Below are positions 17,158 through 26,238 of a stretch of DNA of 64,000 nt, piece by piece. Made by a program: the position numbers and the translations under genes. Under the pieces are notes generated by a model, which saw nothing but the letters and a program-made list of their open reading frames with translations, was not told the DNA's origin and made no database searches. How positions within the stretch are numbered: the first letter of the stretch is position 1; each line of letters begins with the position of its first letter. This DNA comes from JAAYCI01 sp047972265. GTDB lineage: Bacteria; Bacillota; Clostridia; Oscillospirales; Ruminococcaceae. The stretch covers positions 44,628 to 108,627 of the forward strand of contig JBKEAM010000134.1 in assembly GCA_047972265.1 (NCBI GenBank). Reading direction: 5' to 3'.

Positions 17158-18462
17158 TCACAATCTTTCCAAGGTTGCCACAAAAAAACCATCCAAATTT
17201 GTCCTGTGCGGCAAAAGGGTAAGCATACCGTTTTCCTCTACTGTGCCTTGTGGCAAAGCATCCGGCAGGATGCAGCGGTACCCTTCATTTCTTTGCAAAA
17301 AGGTTTTTACCACATCATTATTTTCTTGTTTACGTACTGTACAGGTAGAGTAAACCATGCGGCCACCCGGGGCTAGATACTGCGAAGCGTTTTCTAAAAT
17401 AGAAAGCTGCAGCTCCGGCAAGGTTTCAAAATTTTCTCCCTCTACATACCTAAGGTCCGGTTTTGTGCGCAGTACGCCAAGACCAGAACAAGGAACATCA
17501 CATAGAATACGATTTTGGCCGCAAAATGCTTTCACAAATTTTGTTCCATCCTGTAAAAGCACCTGCGCGCCCTCTACGCCCAGCCGTTTAAAATTATCCG
17601 TAATTAGGGGCAGGCGGTTGGGGCGCACATCGCAGGCAGTAAGACCTGTTCCTGTCCTCAGTTGCTGGGCAAAAGTGGCGCTTTTACCACCAGGTGCCGC
17701 ACAAACATCCAGCACTTTCATCCCCGGCTGTACACCAAGGCAGGCACAGGCAAACTGAGAAGATTCGGCCTGCACATGGTACTCTCCCTGCAAAAAGCTT
17801 TCTTCTGTACGTACTCCACCCGGTATTAGCGCATAAACACTGCCCGGCACATTGCCAAGGCGCGCCACATACCCCTTTTTTTGCATTTTTTGCACAAGCT
17901 GCTGGGCTGTAAGTTTAAGGGTATTGGCTCGCAGGCACAGTTCATCCTGCGCATAAGAGGCTTTAAAAAATTCTTCGTACTCTTGCGGAAGGCTTTGCAT
18001 TACAGCACCTGCCACCGCCGGAGAAACAGAGTAGGTCACGCAGATGCGCTCCTGCTCGGAAGAAAACTGCATCTCTGCAAGCGATACCTGCGAGGCGCGG
18101 CGAAGCACCGCGTTTACCAGCCCCGCCGCACTTGTTTTACCCATTGCCCGGGCCAAAGACACGGCTTCGTTTACAGCGGCACGGGCGGGAATATCCATAT
18201 ATACGGTTTGGTACAGGCCTGTTTCTAATATGGCGCGCACCTCAACATCCAACTTTTGGGGCGGCTTTTTTAAAAATGGCTTTAAAATATAATCCAGCGT
18301 AACAATCCGCTCGGCTGTGCCAAACAGCAGCGCTGCCGCAAAGGCTCTGTCTCTGCCTTCTAGTTTACTGCCTTCTAAAGAAGCATGCGCCGCCCCGGCA
18401 GTCCACCCGCCCTTATGCAGGCGAACAACTGCCTTGGCGGCGGCGTATCTGGCTTTATCCAT
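17158..18462 (-). CDS. rsmB: 16S rRNA m5C967 methyltransferase RsmB
   Basis: A 434-residue enzyme with an N-terminal NusB-like RNA-binding domain (about 1-140, including ARAAVNEAVSLARAMG) and a C-terminal SAM-dependent methyltransferase. Motifs: LDVCAAPGGKSATFA for SAM, DVPCSGLGVL with one catalytic cysteine, and YSTCTVRKQENNDVV with the second. Usual length. Three bases separate it from the Zn peptidase gene; AGGAATTAGCGG precedes the ATG. Confidence 0.95.
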   Translation of the reverse strand: MDKARYAAAKAVVRLHKGGWTAGAAHASLEGSKLEGRDRAFAAALLFGTAERIVTLDYILKPFLKKPPQKLDVEVRAILETGLYQTVYMDIPARAAVNEAVSLARAMGKTSAAGLVNAVLRRASQVSLAEMQFSSEQERICVTYSVSPAVAGAVMQSLPQEYEEFFKASYAQDELCLRANTLKLTAQQLVQKMQKKGYVARLGNVPGSVYALIPGGVRTEESFLQGEYHVQAESSQFACACLGVQPGMKVLDVCAAPGGKSATFAQQLRTGTGLTACDVRPNRLPLITDNFKRLGVEGAQVLLQDGTKFVKAFCGQNRILCDVPCSGLGVLRTKPDLRYVEGENFETLPELQLSILENASQYLAPGGRMVYSTCTVRKQENNDVVKTFLQRNEGYRCILPDALPQGTVEENGMLTLLPHRTNLDGFFVATLERL

Positions 18463-18465
18463 CCG

Positions 18466-19149
18466 CTAATTCCTGCGGCGGCTGGCCAGGGATATATAAT
18501 ACAAAAGCTGCAAAATGCTGGTAAGCATGGCTGCTACATAGGTAAGGGCCGCAGCACTTAATACTTTTTTAGCACCTTTTGTTTCTTCGGGCGTGGTCAT
18601 AGCCATACTGTCCAAGGTTTTTATGGCCCTGCTAGAAGCGTTAAATTCTACCGGAAGGGTAACAACCTGAAAAAGCACCACCAAAGAAAACAGCGCAATG
18701 CCCACATAACTAAGCCCCGGCATAGAAAGAATAAAACCAAGGATGATAAGCGGCACCGAAAGCCCCGATCCCACATTGCAAACTGGCACAATGGCGCTTC
18801 TTATTTTAATGGGCACATAGCCGTTTGCATACTGCAAAGCATGCCCCACCTCATGTGCCGCCACCCCCACAGCACCAATGCTGGGGTTGTTAAAAGTAGA
18901 ATAAGAAAGCCGAACAACATTTGTTTTGGGGTCAAAATGGTCTGTAAGGTCACCCGCCACCTGCTCTACCGGCACATTATACAAGCCGTTTGCATCCAAA
19001 ATTTGGCGTGCTGCCTGTGCGCCTGTAAGGCCCTGGCTGGTATAGGTTTTGTTGTATTTGGCAAAAGTGCTTTTTACCTTAAACTGCGCCCATAAAGAAA
19101 GAATGAGCCCCGGTAAAATAAACAAAAAATACATAGGATCAAAATACAT
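18466..19149 (-). CDS. YugP-like membrane zinc metallopeptidase
   Basis: A 227-residue integral membrane protein of the Zn_peptidase_2 (YugP) family. An N-terminal membrane helix is followed by a cytosolic segment carrying the zinc motif HEVGHALQ (about residues 119-126); two further hydrophobic helices (about 145-165 and 170-190) and one near the C-terminus can be seen. Substrates of the family are not established. It is embedded between fmt and rsmB, a position where Clostridia often carry it. ATG follows GGAGGTATTTTAA. Confidence 0.88.
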   Translation of the reverse strand: MYFDPMYFLFILPGLILSLWAQFKVKSTFAKYNKTYTSQGLTGAQAARQILDANGLYNVPVEQVAGDLTDHFDPKTNVVRLSYSTFNNPSIGAVGVAAHEVGHALQYANGYVPIKIRSAIVPVCNVGSGLSVPLIILGFILSMPGLSYVGIALFSLVVLFQVVTLPVEFNASSRAIKTLDSMAMTTPEETKGAKKVLSAAALTYVAAMLTSILQLLYYISLASRRRN

Positions 19150-19214
19150 TTAAAATACCTCCAACATAAGGTTTGGCAGGCAAGCCGCCTGCGCATATAA
19201 CGCAAAACAGGTTA

Positions 19215-20129
19215 TTACAATATCTTCCCTGCTTGCAGGCGGCGCCCTGCCGCCCATTCAAACCCGCGCATCGCGCGACTGCCCTCCGGTACTACTTCTT
19301 CTAACTGCAATGCACCCTGTGCACAGCCTATTGTAAGGGGTTTGGTAAGCAAAACCTCTCCCGGCTTACCACTTAGTTCGGCCATATGCAGGACATGCAT
19401 AACCTTAATGCGTTTGCCCTGGTGCTCAAACCAAGCCAAAGGCCAGGGATTGCACCCGCGCACCAAATTGTGCAGGGTTTGCGCAGGCAGAGAAAAATCC
19501 ATCTGCGCCATTTTTTTATCCAATACAGGTGCCAAAACCGGCTGCCCCTGCTGCGGGACGGGGGTTATTTTACCCTCTGCCATATCTGCTACCGTTTGAG
19601 CCAATAGCCGAGCGCCCAAAACAGAGGCAATCTCCTGCATTTCTCCCGATGTTTGATTTGCGCCTACCTCCATAGTGCAAGTAGAAAGAATATCACCTGT
19701 ATCCAGCCCTTCATCCATTTGAATAACCGAAAGGCCTGTGTCGGTATCTCCATTTAAAACAGCCCATTGTACGGGGGCTGCCCCGCGGTATTGGGGCAGT
19801 AAAGAAAAATGCAGGTTTACACAGCCCATAGCAGGGATGGAAAGAAAGCTTTTGGGCAGGATACGCCCATACGCCACAACAACCCCCACATCGGCAGCAA
19901 GCGCCCGCACTTCTTCTTGCAGGGTTTCGTCTGTAAGGCTGGCAGGCTGAAACACCTTAAGGTTGTTTTGCAGCGCAAGCTGTTTAACCGGGGAAGGCGT
20001 GATAACCTGCTTGCGGCCCACCGGCTTATCTTTGCGGGTAAAAACCCCCACAATTTCATGCCCTGCACGCAGCAGCTCTTCAAGAGAGACCGCGGCTGTT
20101 TCGGGTGTGCCCATAAACAGGATTTTCAT
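19215..20129 (-). CDS. fmt: Methionyl-tRNA formyltransferase
   Basis: A 304-residue formyltransferase making fMet-tRNA for initiation, using 10-formyl-THF. The N-terminal Rossmann-like domain has MGTPETAAVSLEELL and the catalytic stretch NLHFSLLPQYRGAAPVQWA (Asn, His) plus QMDEGLDTGDIL (Asp). A C-terminal OB-type domain starts near residue 205. The start lies 3 bases after the def stop; GGAGAGG precedes it. Paired with def so the formyl group is added and later removed by neighbouring genes. Confidence 0.96.
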   Translation of the reverse strand: MKILFMGTPETAAVSLEELLRAGHEIVGVFTRKDKPVGRKQVITPSPVKQLALQNNLKVFQPASLTDETLQEEVRALAADVGVVVAYGRILPKSFLSIPAMGCVNLHFSLLPQYRGAAPVQWAVLNGDTDTGLSVIQMDEGLDTGDILSTCTMEVGANQTSGEMQEIASVLGARLLAQTVADMAEGKITPVPQQGQPVLAPVLDKKMAQMDFSLPAQTLHNLVRGCNPWPLAWFEHQGKRIKVMHVLHMAELSGKPGEVLLTKPLTIGCAQGALQLEEVVPEGSRAMRGFEWAAGRRLQAGKIL

Positions 20130-20132
20130 GCC

Positions 20133-20750
20133 TTATTCCTCTCCGTCTTCCTCTTGGGTTTCGTCTTCTGTCGCAAAATTATCGTCTAGCTCGTGCGGGT
20201 TTTTTGGATCGTAAAAATACTGTGCCAAATCGGGGATGGTAATACCATCCAAATGGTTGGTTTCGTGGCAAACACAGCGCGCCATCATGCCCGTTACCGT
20301 CAATGTAAGCTCTTTACCGGTGCGGTCTTGCGCCTTTACGGTTACTTTTGTGGGGCGCTCGATAGCGCCATACTGCCCCGGAAAAGAAAGGCAGCCCTCG
20401 TAGCCAAGTATATTTCCCTCGGTCTCCAATATTTCGGGATTTATAAATTCCAGTACGTGGGGCGGCGCTTCCTCTTCTTCCGGCACATCGCCCTCTTCGC
20501 CTTCTTCATCCTCTTCCATCTCTTCCAGCTCTTCTTCGTCTTTCTCTTCTTCGGCGGTAATGTCCAATGCCACAAAAATGCGGCGCAATATACCTACCTG
20601 CGGAGCGGCCAGCCCAAGGCCGTCTGCCTCCAGCATGGTTTCTCCCATATCATCCAACAGCTCGGCAAGCCTGTCGTCAAACTTGGTTACCGGACGAGAA
20701 ACCTTTTTTAAAACCGGGTCTCCGTCCTTTACTATATTTCTCATTGCCAT
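20133..20750 (-). CDS. def: Peptide deformylase with acidic insertion
   Basis: A 205-residue deformylase removing the N-formyl group from nascent proteins. The three motifs are GLGLAAPQVG (about 44-53), EGCLSFP with metal ligand Cys120, and HETNH (162-166) giving the two His ligands and the catalytic Glu; the usual HExDH Asp is Asn here. Residues about 66-97 are an insertion made almost wholly of Glu and Asp, and the C-terminus is acidic too. Most deformylases of this class are about 150-170 residues and lack the block. ATG at 20750 follows AAGGAG. Confidence 0.94.
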   Translation of the reverse strand: MAMRNIVKDGDPVLKKVSRPVTKFDDRLAELLDDMGETMLEADGLGLAAPQVGILRRIFVALDITAEEEKDEEELEEMEEDEEGEEGDVPEEEEAPPHVLEFINPEILETEGNILGYEGCLSFPGQYGAIERPTKVTVKAQDRTGKELTLTVTGMMARCVCHETNHLDGITIPDLAQYFYDPKNPHELDDNFATEDETQEEDGEE

Positions 20751-20852
20751 AATAATTGCTCCTTTGGGTTGTTTAAACCCTTATCTTAAAGTATATACCA
20801 AAAATGTTAATAATATATGATAACCCTAAAAGCCCGGCCGCTGCCACACGGC

Positions 20853-23117
20853 TCAGGCACCACCATCCGCATTAAAATCGAAATATGCAGATGCTTTAAG
20901 GGGCCACTTTTCTTCATTATAAACTTCCAGCGTACGGCGCGCAAGTGCGCGAAACGCGGCGTTCATTCTGCATTTTAATGTTAGGCGATAGCGATACACA
21001 CCGGCCACCTGCATTACCTGCATGGGGGCAGGGCCCAAAATATGCAGCGGCATATTGGTTTGCTCACGCGCAAGCCCCGCAAGCAACTGAGAAAATCGCC
21101 TGCTGGCAGCAAGGGCATCTTCCTCGGTTTTGGCCACAAAACCAACAGTACACAAGGTGCAAAACGGGGGGTATAACCCCATTTTACGAAACATAATTTC
21201 TTGGTTGTAAAACGCCTCATAGTCTTGGTCGGCAGCAAGCTCTAATACGGGGTTTTGCGGGTCTACCGTTTGTATAAGCGCATGGCCCGGCATATCGGCG
21301 CGCCCGGCACGCCCCACCACCTGTGTTACCAAAGAAAACACGTTTTCGTACGCTCTATACCCTTGGCTAAATAAAAGAGAATCGATGCCAATAACCCCAA
21401 CAAGGCTTACCTTTTCAAAATCCAGCCCTTTGGCCACCATTTGCGTACCAAGCAAAATATCGTATTCTCCGCGGCCAAAGCTAGACAACATACGCCCATG
21501 CGCACCTTTTTTGCTGGTAGAGTCCATATCCATTCGCAAAATACCCGCATTGGGGAAACGCTGCGCAAGCTCTTCTTCGGCATGTTGTGTGCCAAACCCT
21601 GTATAGCGTATTTCGCCGCCGCACTCGGCACAAATATGCGGCACCGGAGACTCTGACTTTCCGCAATAGTGACACAACAGCCGTTCTCCCGCTTTGTGGT
21701 ACACCATTGGCACACTGCAGTCACCACATTTAATAACCGTACCACAGTTGCGGCACATCCCTACAGTTTGGTAGCCGCGCCGGTTTAAAAGCAAAATTAC
21801 CTGACGGCCCGCCTGTATGGTTGCGTCAATTTCATCTAACAATCGTTTGCTAAGAGTAGAAGCATTGCCCAGCATCAACTCGGCCCGCATATCCACCATT
21901 TCTACGCTGGGCAGTGGCAGTTCTCCATATCTTCCCCGCAGGGTAAACAATTGGTACTTGCCCTGTTTTGCCGCGTAATAATCCGCTACTGCGGGCGTTG
22001 CAGAGGCAAGCAGCAACAGCGCGCCATGCCGCGCCGCCCGTCGCTTTGCCACCTGTACAGCATCGTAGCGGGGGGCGCTTTCGCTTTGGTAGGTATGCTC
22101 TTGCTCCTCATCCACAATTAAAACACCTATATTTTGCAAGGGTGCAAACACAGCGCTGCGGGTACCCACCACAACAGGGGCTTCTCCCCGGCGGATGCGC
22201 CTCCATTGTAAAAAACGCTCGGTATTAGAAAGGCCCGAGTGCAGCACCGCAACCTGCTGCCCAAAAATGGCGCGCATTTGGCGCAGCATTTGGGGGGTAA
22301 GGCCAATTTCGGGCACCAAAATCATGGCACTCTTGCCCTGTTGCAGGGCTTGCATTGCCAAATGTAAAAAAACAGGCGTTTTGCCGCTGCCCGTTACCCC
22401 ATATAACAGCGAGGGATGGGGCTCCGGCATTTTCATTTGCTGCAACAACGGCTGCACCACCACATTTTGCGCAGCAGTAAGCACCGGCAGGGGTTGTTTT
22501 TCCACCTCCGGTGCGGCCTCTGTTTCTACCTCCAGCACTTTATCCTGCTCGTCCTGCAACAGCAGGCCGTTTTTTACCATGGTTTGCAAAACACCGGGGC
22601 CTACACCACTGGCTTCCAGCAACTCTTTACGGGGGACCGGCCCCTCACGCAAGCAATCCAACACTGCCTGCTGCTTGGCCGAAACCTTTTTAGCCTGCCC
22701 GGTATCACCGGCAGCATAAACCTGCTGGGTGTGCCGCTGTACCTGTGCCTGCAAAGCCCACTGCCCATCGTTTTGCACCACACGGTACTGCGCCCCATAG
22801 GGCAGCGCCGCGCGCACAGCCTCGTACCATGTGCAAAAGGTTGCCTCTTTTAAATACCGCACAATTGCCAGCAGCTCTTCGCTTAAAGCCGCTTCTTCGG
22901 GGGCCGCATCCCATATTTGCTTAATGCGCCCATCCTGCCTGTCCTCTGCCGCAATCTCTATTGCAACACCAATGCGGGGCCTTGTTTTGCCGCGCCCAAA
23001 GGGCACCAGCACAAGGCTGCCAACAAAAACACGCTCCTGTATAGGAGCGGGCACAGCATATGTATACAATTTGTCGTAGTACACGGTGGCATCGCTCACC
23101 GCCACCATTATCTGCAT
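20853..23117 (-). CDS. priA: Primosomal protein N' (replication restart helicase PriA)
   Basis: A 754-residue SF2 helicase that reloads the replisome at stalled forks. The N-terminal DNA-binding domain (1-200) precedes Walker A (YGVTGSGKT) and a DEEQ box (VDEEQEHTY). The cysteine array (CRNCGTVIKCGDC, CHYCGKS, CAECGG) binds two zincs. Helicase motifs GTQMVAKGLDFEKVSLVGV and QVVGRAGRA follow. AAAGGAG precedes ATG 23117. It stands between gmk and def as in many Firmicutes. Confidence 0.96.
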   Translation of the reverse strand: MQIMVAVSDATVYYDKLYTYAVPAPIQERVFVGSLVLVPFGRGKTRPRIGVAIEIAAEDRQDGRIKQIWDAAPEEAALSEELLAIVRYLKEATFCTWYEAVRAALPYGAQYRVVQNDGQWALQAQVQRHTQQVYAAGDTGQAKKVSAKQQAVLDCLREGPVPRKELLEASGVGPGVLQTMVKNGLLLQDEQDKVLEVETEAAPEVEKQPLPVLTAAQNVVVQPLLQQMKMPEPHPSLLYGVTGSGKTPVFLHLAMQALQQGKSAMILVPEIGLTPQMLRQMRAIFGQQVAVLHSGLSNTERFLQWRRIRRGEAPVVVGTRSAVFAPLQNIGVLIVDEEQEHTYQSESAPRYDAVQVAKRRAARHGALLLLASATPAVADYYAAKQGKYQLFTLRGRYGELPLPSVEMVDMRAELMLGNASTLSKRLLDEIDATIQAGRQVILLLNRRGYQTVGMCRNCGTVIKCGDCSVPMVYHKAGERLLCHYCGKSESPVPHICAECGGEIRYTGFGTQHAEEELAQRFPNAGILRMDMDSTSKKGAHGRMLSSFGRGEYDILLGTQMVAKGLDFEKVSLVGVIGIDSLLFSQGYRAYENVFSLVTQVVGRAGRADMPGHALIQTVDPQNPVLELAADQDYEAFYNQEIMFRKMGLYPPFCTLCTVGFVAKTEEDALAASRRFSQLLAGLAREQTNMPLHILGPAPMQVMQVAGVYRYRLTLKCRMNAAFRALARRTLEVYNEEKWPLKASAYFDFNADGGA

Positions 23118-23165
23118 GGGCTGCTCCTTTTTTATAGCATGCTTTTACCCTGTTAAAAGCAAAAT

Positions 23166-23747
23166 TTACTCTTCTTGTTTTCTTTCCTGCAATATTTCGT
23201 ATAATTTTTTTGCACACTCGGCGGGGTCATCGTTTATAAGCTGGTAATGGTAGGCACCCGCTTCTTCCATTTCCTGCTCGGCACGGTGCAGGCGCTTCAT
23301 CATAGATTCCATTGTTTCTGTTCCGCGTTTTTTTAGGCGGCGTTCCAATTCTTCCATGCTGGGCGCCATTATAAAAACGGTTGTGCAGTTGGGGTAAGCC
23401 TTTTTTACCTGCGCTGCGCCGTTTACCTCAATTACCAGCACACAATCTATCCCTTTGGATATTCTATTGTCTACTTCGCTTTTTAAGGTGCCATAATAAT
23501 TGCCAACGTACTCGGTATATTCTAAAAGCATATCCTGCTTAATGTAATCTTCAAATTCCTCTTTGGTTATATAGTGGTAGTCTACCCCTTCTTGTTCGCT
23601 TCCACGCGGGGCGCGCGAAGTTGCACTAACTGAAACCTCAATTTCCGGATGCCGTCCTATCAGGTTTTGTACCACCGTGTCTTTTCCACATCCCGACGGC
23701 CCCGAAACCACCAACAAGCATCGTTCATCATTCATCTTCTTCCCCAT
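23166..23747 (-). CDS. gmk: Guanylate kinase
   Basis: A 193-residue GMP kinase giving GDP for nucleotide pools. The P-loop is SGPSGCGKDTVV, the GMP-binding region carries ATSRAPRGSEQEGVDYHY, and the lid segment is ERRLKKRGTE. Start at ATG 23747 is supported by GGAGGAAGCAAAGG; an internal ATG four codons on is possible. It overlaps remA by 20 bases, the typical yicC-remA-gmk order. Confidence 0.96.
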   Translation of the reverse strand: MGKKMNDERCLLVVSGPSGCGKDTVVQNLIGRHPEIEVSVSATSRAPRGSEQEGVDYHYITKEEFEDYIKQDMLLEYTEYVGNYYGTLKSEVDNRISKGIDCVLVIEVNGAAQVKKAYPNCTTVFIMAPSMEELERRLKKRGTETMESMMKRLHRAEQEMEEAGAYHYQLINDDPAECAKKLYEILQERKQEE

Positions 23748-24000
23748 CCTTTGCTTCCTCCTCCGGTGCTTCGTTAAAACGGTTGGCTACCGTTTCGGGC
23801 TGCACTGCCGACAAAATTACATGGTCGGAGTCTGTAAGCAAAACCGCCCGCGTACGCCGCCCGTACGTGGCGTCCACGAGCATTCCTTTATCACGCGCCT
23901 CCTGCATAATACGCTTAATTGGCGCAGAATCGGGGCTGACAATGGCAACCAGCCTGCTTGCATTTACCATATTTCCAAAACCAATGTTAATTAGCCTCAT
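23728..24000 (-). CDS. remA: RemA-family DNA-binding regulator (DUF370)
   Basis: A 90-residue protein starting MRLINIGFGNMVNASRLVAI, matching the RemA/DUF370 family, whose Bacillus member activates extracellular-matrix genes as an oligomeric ring binding repeats in DNA. The core is about 75 residues, with GRRTRAVLLTDSDHV near its end. The last 15 residues are an acidic tail (Glu/Asp-rich) longer than in many relatives. GGGGAGCATGT precedes the ATG. Function in this species is inferred by family only. Confidence 0.9.
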   Translation of the reverse strand: MRLINIGFGNMVNASRLVAIVSPDSAPIKRIMQEARDKGMLVDATYGRRTRAVLLTDSDHVILSAVQPETVANRFNEAPEEEAKDGEEDE

Positions 24001-24032
24001 ACATGCTCCCCTATTCTTAAAAAAGCCGTTGG

Positions 24033-24911
24033 TTACTCTAAGTTTTGCACTTGCTCACGTATTTTTTCTATTTCCGCCTTCATATCCACCACAAGACGGG
24101 TAATTTCCAGCTCTTGGCATTTAGAGCCAATGGTATTAACTTCCCGGTTTAGCTCTTGAGTTAAAAAGTCTAATTTGCGCCCAATCGAGTCGGCACCCTG
24201 CAATATTTCGCGGTACTGCTTTATGTGGCTGTGCAGGCGCATGGTTTCTTCATCCACTGCTGTTTTATCGGCAAAAACAGCCGCCTCGGTTAAAATACGT
24301 CCTTCTTCAATCGATGTGTTTTCAAGCACTTCCCGCAGCCTCTCGTACAGGCGCTGGGTGTAACGCTGCACGCGCCCCTCGCTGCCAATTTCTACCTGCG
24401 CCAGCATTCCCTCCAACTTTTGCAGCTTTTGGCTTATGTCTTCGGTTAGCTTTTGGCCCTCTGCTGCACGCATAGTGGTATGTCTTTTTATGGCTTCGTT
24501 TTCTATCATAAGCACATCATTCAGCAAGGCTTCGTTTTCGCTGTCTTCGCTTTTTAAAGAAAATAAATCCGAAAAACGAGACAAAACGGCCGGACTTACG
24601 TCCATAGTCAAATCCAAAGAATCTGCCATTTTTCGCATTGCATTGTAGTACCCCGCCGCAAGCGGAAGGTTGGGCTCCACCTCTACAACCGAGCCCTCCA
24701 GCGTGCGTACCGAAAGGAACAAATCTACCTTTCCGCGCGCCATACTTGCCGCAAGTGCTTTTTTCAGGGCGTCATCCGCATACCCCAAATTGCGTGGAAG
24801 ACGGGAATTATACTCGAAGTACCTCGAGTTTACACTTTTAATTTCCACCGTAATTTCCCTGTTATTTACCGTGGATTGTGCACGTCCATAGCCTGTCATG
24901 CTAAGCGCCAT
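24033..24911 (-). CDS. YicC-family endoribonuclease
   Basis: A 292-residue protein with the YicC N-terminal signature MTGYGRAQ followed by EIKSVNSRYFEYNSRLP, and the C-terminal DUF1732 segment ending in IGSKCQELEITRLVVDMKAEIEKIREQVQN. YicC/YloC proteins act as RNA endonucleases. The frame extends upstream to 25019, but the ATG at 24911 has GAGAGG upstream and fits the family N-terminus. First gene of the long cluster reaching rluA. Confidence 0.93.
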   Translation of the reverse strand: MALSMTGYGRAQSTVNNREITVEIKSVNSRYFEYNSRLPRNLGYADDALKKALAASMARGKVDLFLSVRTLEGSVVEVEPNLPLAAGYYNAMRKMADSLDLTMDVSPAVLSRFSDLFSLKSEDSENEALLNDVLMIENEAIKRHTTMRAAEGQKLTEDISQKLQKLEGMLAQVEIGSEGRVQRYTQRLYERLREVLENTSIEEGRILTEAAVFADKTAVDEETMRLHSHIKQYREILQGADSIGRKLDFLTQELNREVNTIGSKCQELEITRLVVDMKAEIEKIREQVQNLE

Positions 24912-24967
24912 GCAGCCATTCCTCTCTTTTACCGACAATACTCCATATTGCCAATAGTATTTTTTAA

Positions 24968-24996
24968 ATTTTAGCAGTTTTACATTGTGTTTACAA
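24968..24996 (-). promoter_or_regulatory. Probable promoter of the yicC-to-rluA cluster
   Basis: On the minus strand TTGTAA (24991-24996), a 17-base spacer and TAAAAT (24968-24973), about 57 bases before the yicC ATG. No other strong promoter was seen until leuS, so this may drive up to fourteen genes, though internal promoters are likely. Confidence 0.6.
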
Positions 24997-25312
24997 GGTT
25001 TGCACCTATTTTTATACAAGTGTTATGTCTTTTTGCTTTTTTATCGCTATTATGCCCTGTTTTAATACTTTTTATTTGCTTTGGGAGGCGCAAATTTGTG
25101 TTTGTTTGCGATACACCCATATATTTTTTTGTCTGCAAATCATCCATAAACCTTGATGCTCTGCCTTTTGCACGAGGACTGTTTTATTTTGTGCTCACTT
25201 CATCATCCGGCTTATATTAAAAAAATTATTTAGTTGTACAACATAAATACAATCCCTGTATTATACAAATAATTAACATAAAAATTACGTTAATTAATTT
25301 ATTTAATCTAAG

Positions 25313-25428
25313 AGCTTGCTTTTTCACCCTGCTTCTTATATACTGGTTTCAGTTCACGGGGGAGTAGTTTGCGCTTTGCGCGCCAAGTCAACACGCTGGC
25401 ATTTTGCCTGGCTTGGCTAAGGCAAGTA
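25313..25428 (+). ncRNA. yybP-ykoY manganese riboswitch
   Basis: The leader of mntP contains the conserved aptamer blocks GGGGAGTAG (25358-25366), GTCAACA (25387-25393), CTGGC and GCCTGGCTTGGC. CTTGC at 25315-25319 can close P1 with GCAAG at 25422-25426. A 17-bp hairpin follows, then the mntP ribosome site. The known class binds Mn2+ and controls Mn exporters, matching the downstream gene. A possible promoter lies at 25234-25264 (TTGTAC, 19 bases, TATTAT). The stretch 25020-25300 is otherwise AT-rich with no gene. Confidence 0.88.
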
Positions 25429-25443
25429 TTATTAGCCGATAAC

Positions 25444-25487
25444 AAGACCCATGCACAGAAAATTCTGTGCATGGGTCTTCTGTTTGT
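25444..25487 (+). terminator. Expression-platform hairpin of the Mn riboswitch
   Basis: A perfect 17-bp stem (25444-25460 with 25463-25479) and a two-base loop, followed by TTCTGTTTGTC. The T tract is broken but the stem is very strong; it presumably terminates transcription when Mn2+ is scarce. Confidence 0.75.
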
Positions 25488-25544
25488 CTAAACCCTGCAA
25501 ACAGCGCAGCCTGCTGCTGAACAATACATAAATGGGGGAACAAA

Positions 25545-26117
25545 ATGGGTTTTGTTACTGTACTGTTGCTTTCTTTAGGGCTCTCTATGGACGCATTTGC
25601 TGTTTCTATCTCCAACGCGCTTTGTTACGACAATATGACGCACAAGCAGGGCACCCTAAACGCACTTTGCTTTGGCATATTTCAGGGAATTATGCCCCTT
25701 TTGGGGTACTTTGCGGGCCGTTTGTTTGCGGGGCCTATCCAAGCGTTAGACCATTGGATTGCGCTGGTTTTACTGGGCTTTATTGGGGGTAAAATGCTGG
25801 TAGAGGGCATACGAGCACTTAAACAGCCCGAAAGCTGCCCGCAAGGCCGTCAATTTGGTCTAAAATCCATGGTGATACAGGCGGTTGCCACCAGTATAGA
25901 TGCACTGGCCGTAGGCATTAGCCTTGTGGCCTTTTCTGCCAACATCTTTTCTACCGTTGCCATTATTGCCGTAATTACTTTTGTAATGTGCATGATTGGC
26001 GCTTTTTTAGGGCGCACCGTTGGCCCATTACTGGGCGATTGGGCCCAAATAGCGGGCGGCATAATACTGGTTGGTATAGGGCTTAAAATATTTATAGAAC
26101 ACATGATGGGCGGCTGA
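25545..26117 (+). CDS. mntP: Manganese efflux pump MntP
   Basis: A 190-residue membrane protein of six predicted helices arranged as two repeats. The acidic metal-site motifs SMDAFAVSISNA (first repeat) and SIDALAVGISL (second repeat) are characteristic. It exports excess Mn2+. GGGGGAA precedes ATG 25545. Regulation by the upstream Mn riboswitch is expected. The stop codon lies in the loop of its own terminator hairpin. Confidence 0.95.
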   Translation: MGFVTVLLLSLGLSMDAFAVSISNALCYDNMTHKQGTLNALCFGIFQGIMPLLGYFAGRLFAGPIQALDHWIALVLLGFIGGKMLVEGIRALKQPESCPQGRQFGLKSMVIQAVATSIDALAVGISLVAFSANIFSTVAIIAVITFVMCMIGAFLGRTVGPLLGDWAQIAGGIILVGIGLKIFIEHMMGG

Positions 26118-26130
26118 GGCCGCCCTTTTT
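26108..26130 (+). terminator. Intrinsic terminator overlapping the mntP stop
   Basis: Stem GGGCGGC (26108-26114) / GCCGCCC (26119-26125) with the TGA stop in the loop, followed by five T. The last codons of mntP form the 5' arm. Confidence 0.88.
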
Positions 26131-26136
26131 CTTTGC

Positions 26137-26165
26137 TTGCGCGCCATTTATAAACAGGGTATAAT
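26137..26165 (+). promoter_or_regulatory. Promoter of the site-2 protease / scpAB operon
   Basis: TTGCGC (26137-26142), a 17-base spacer and a perfect TATAAT (26160-26165), directly after the mntP terminator. The TTG start codon is about 67 bases downstream. Confidence 0.8.
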
Positions 26166-26238
26166 ATTGTGCAACAGTTGTGCAGATTGTTTTTATGCAC
26201 GTTTTACCTTAAAAATGTTTTATATAAAGGAGCGCCTT

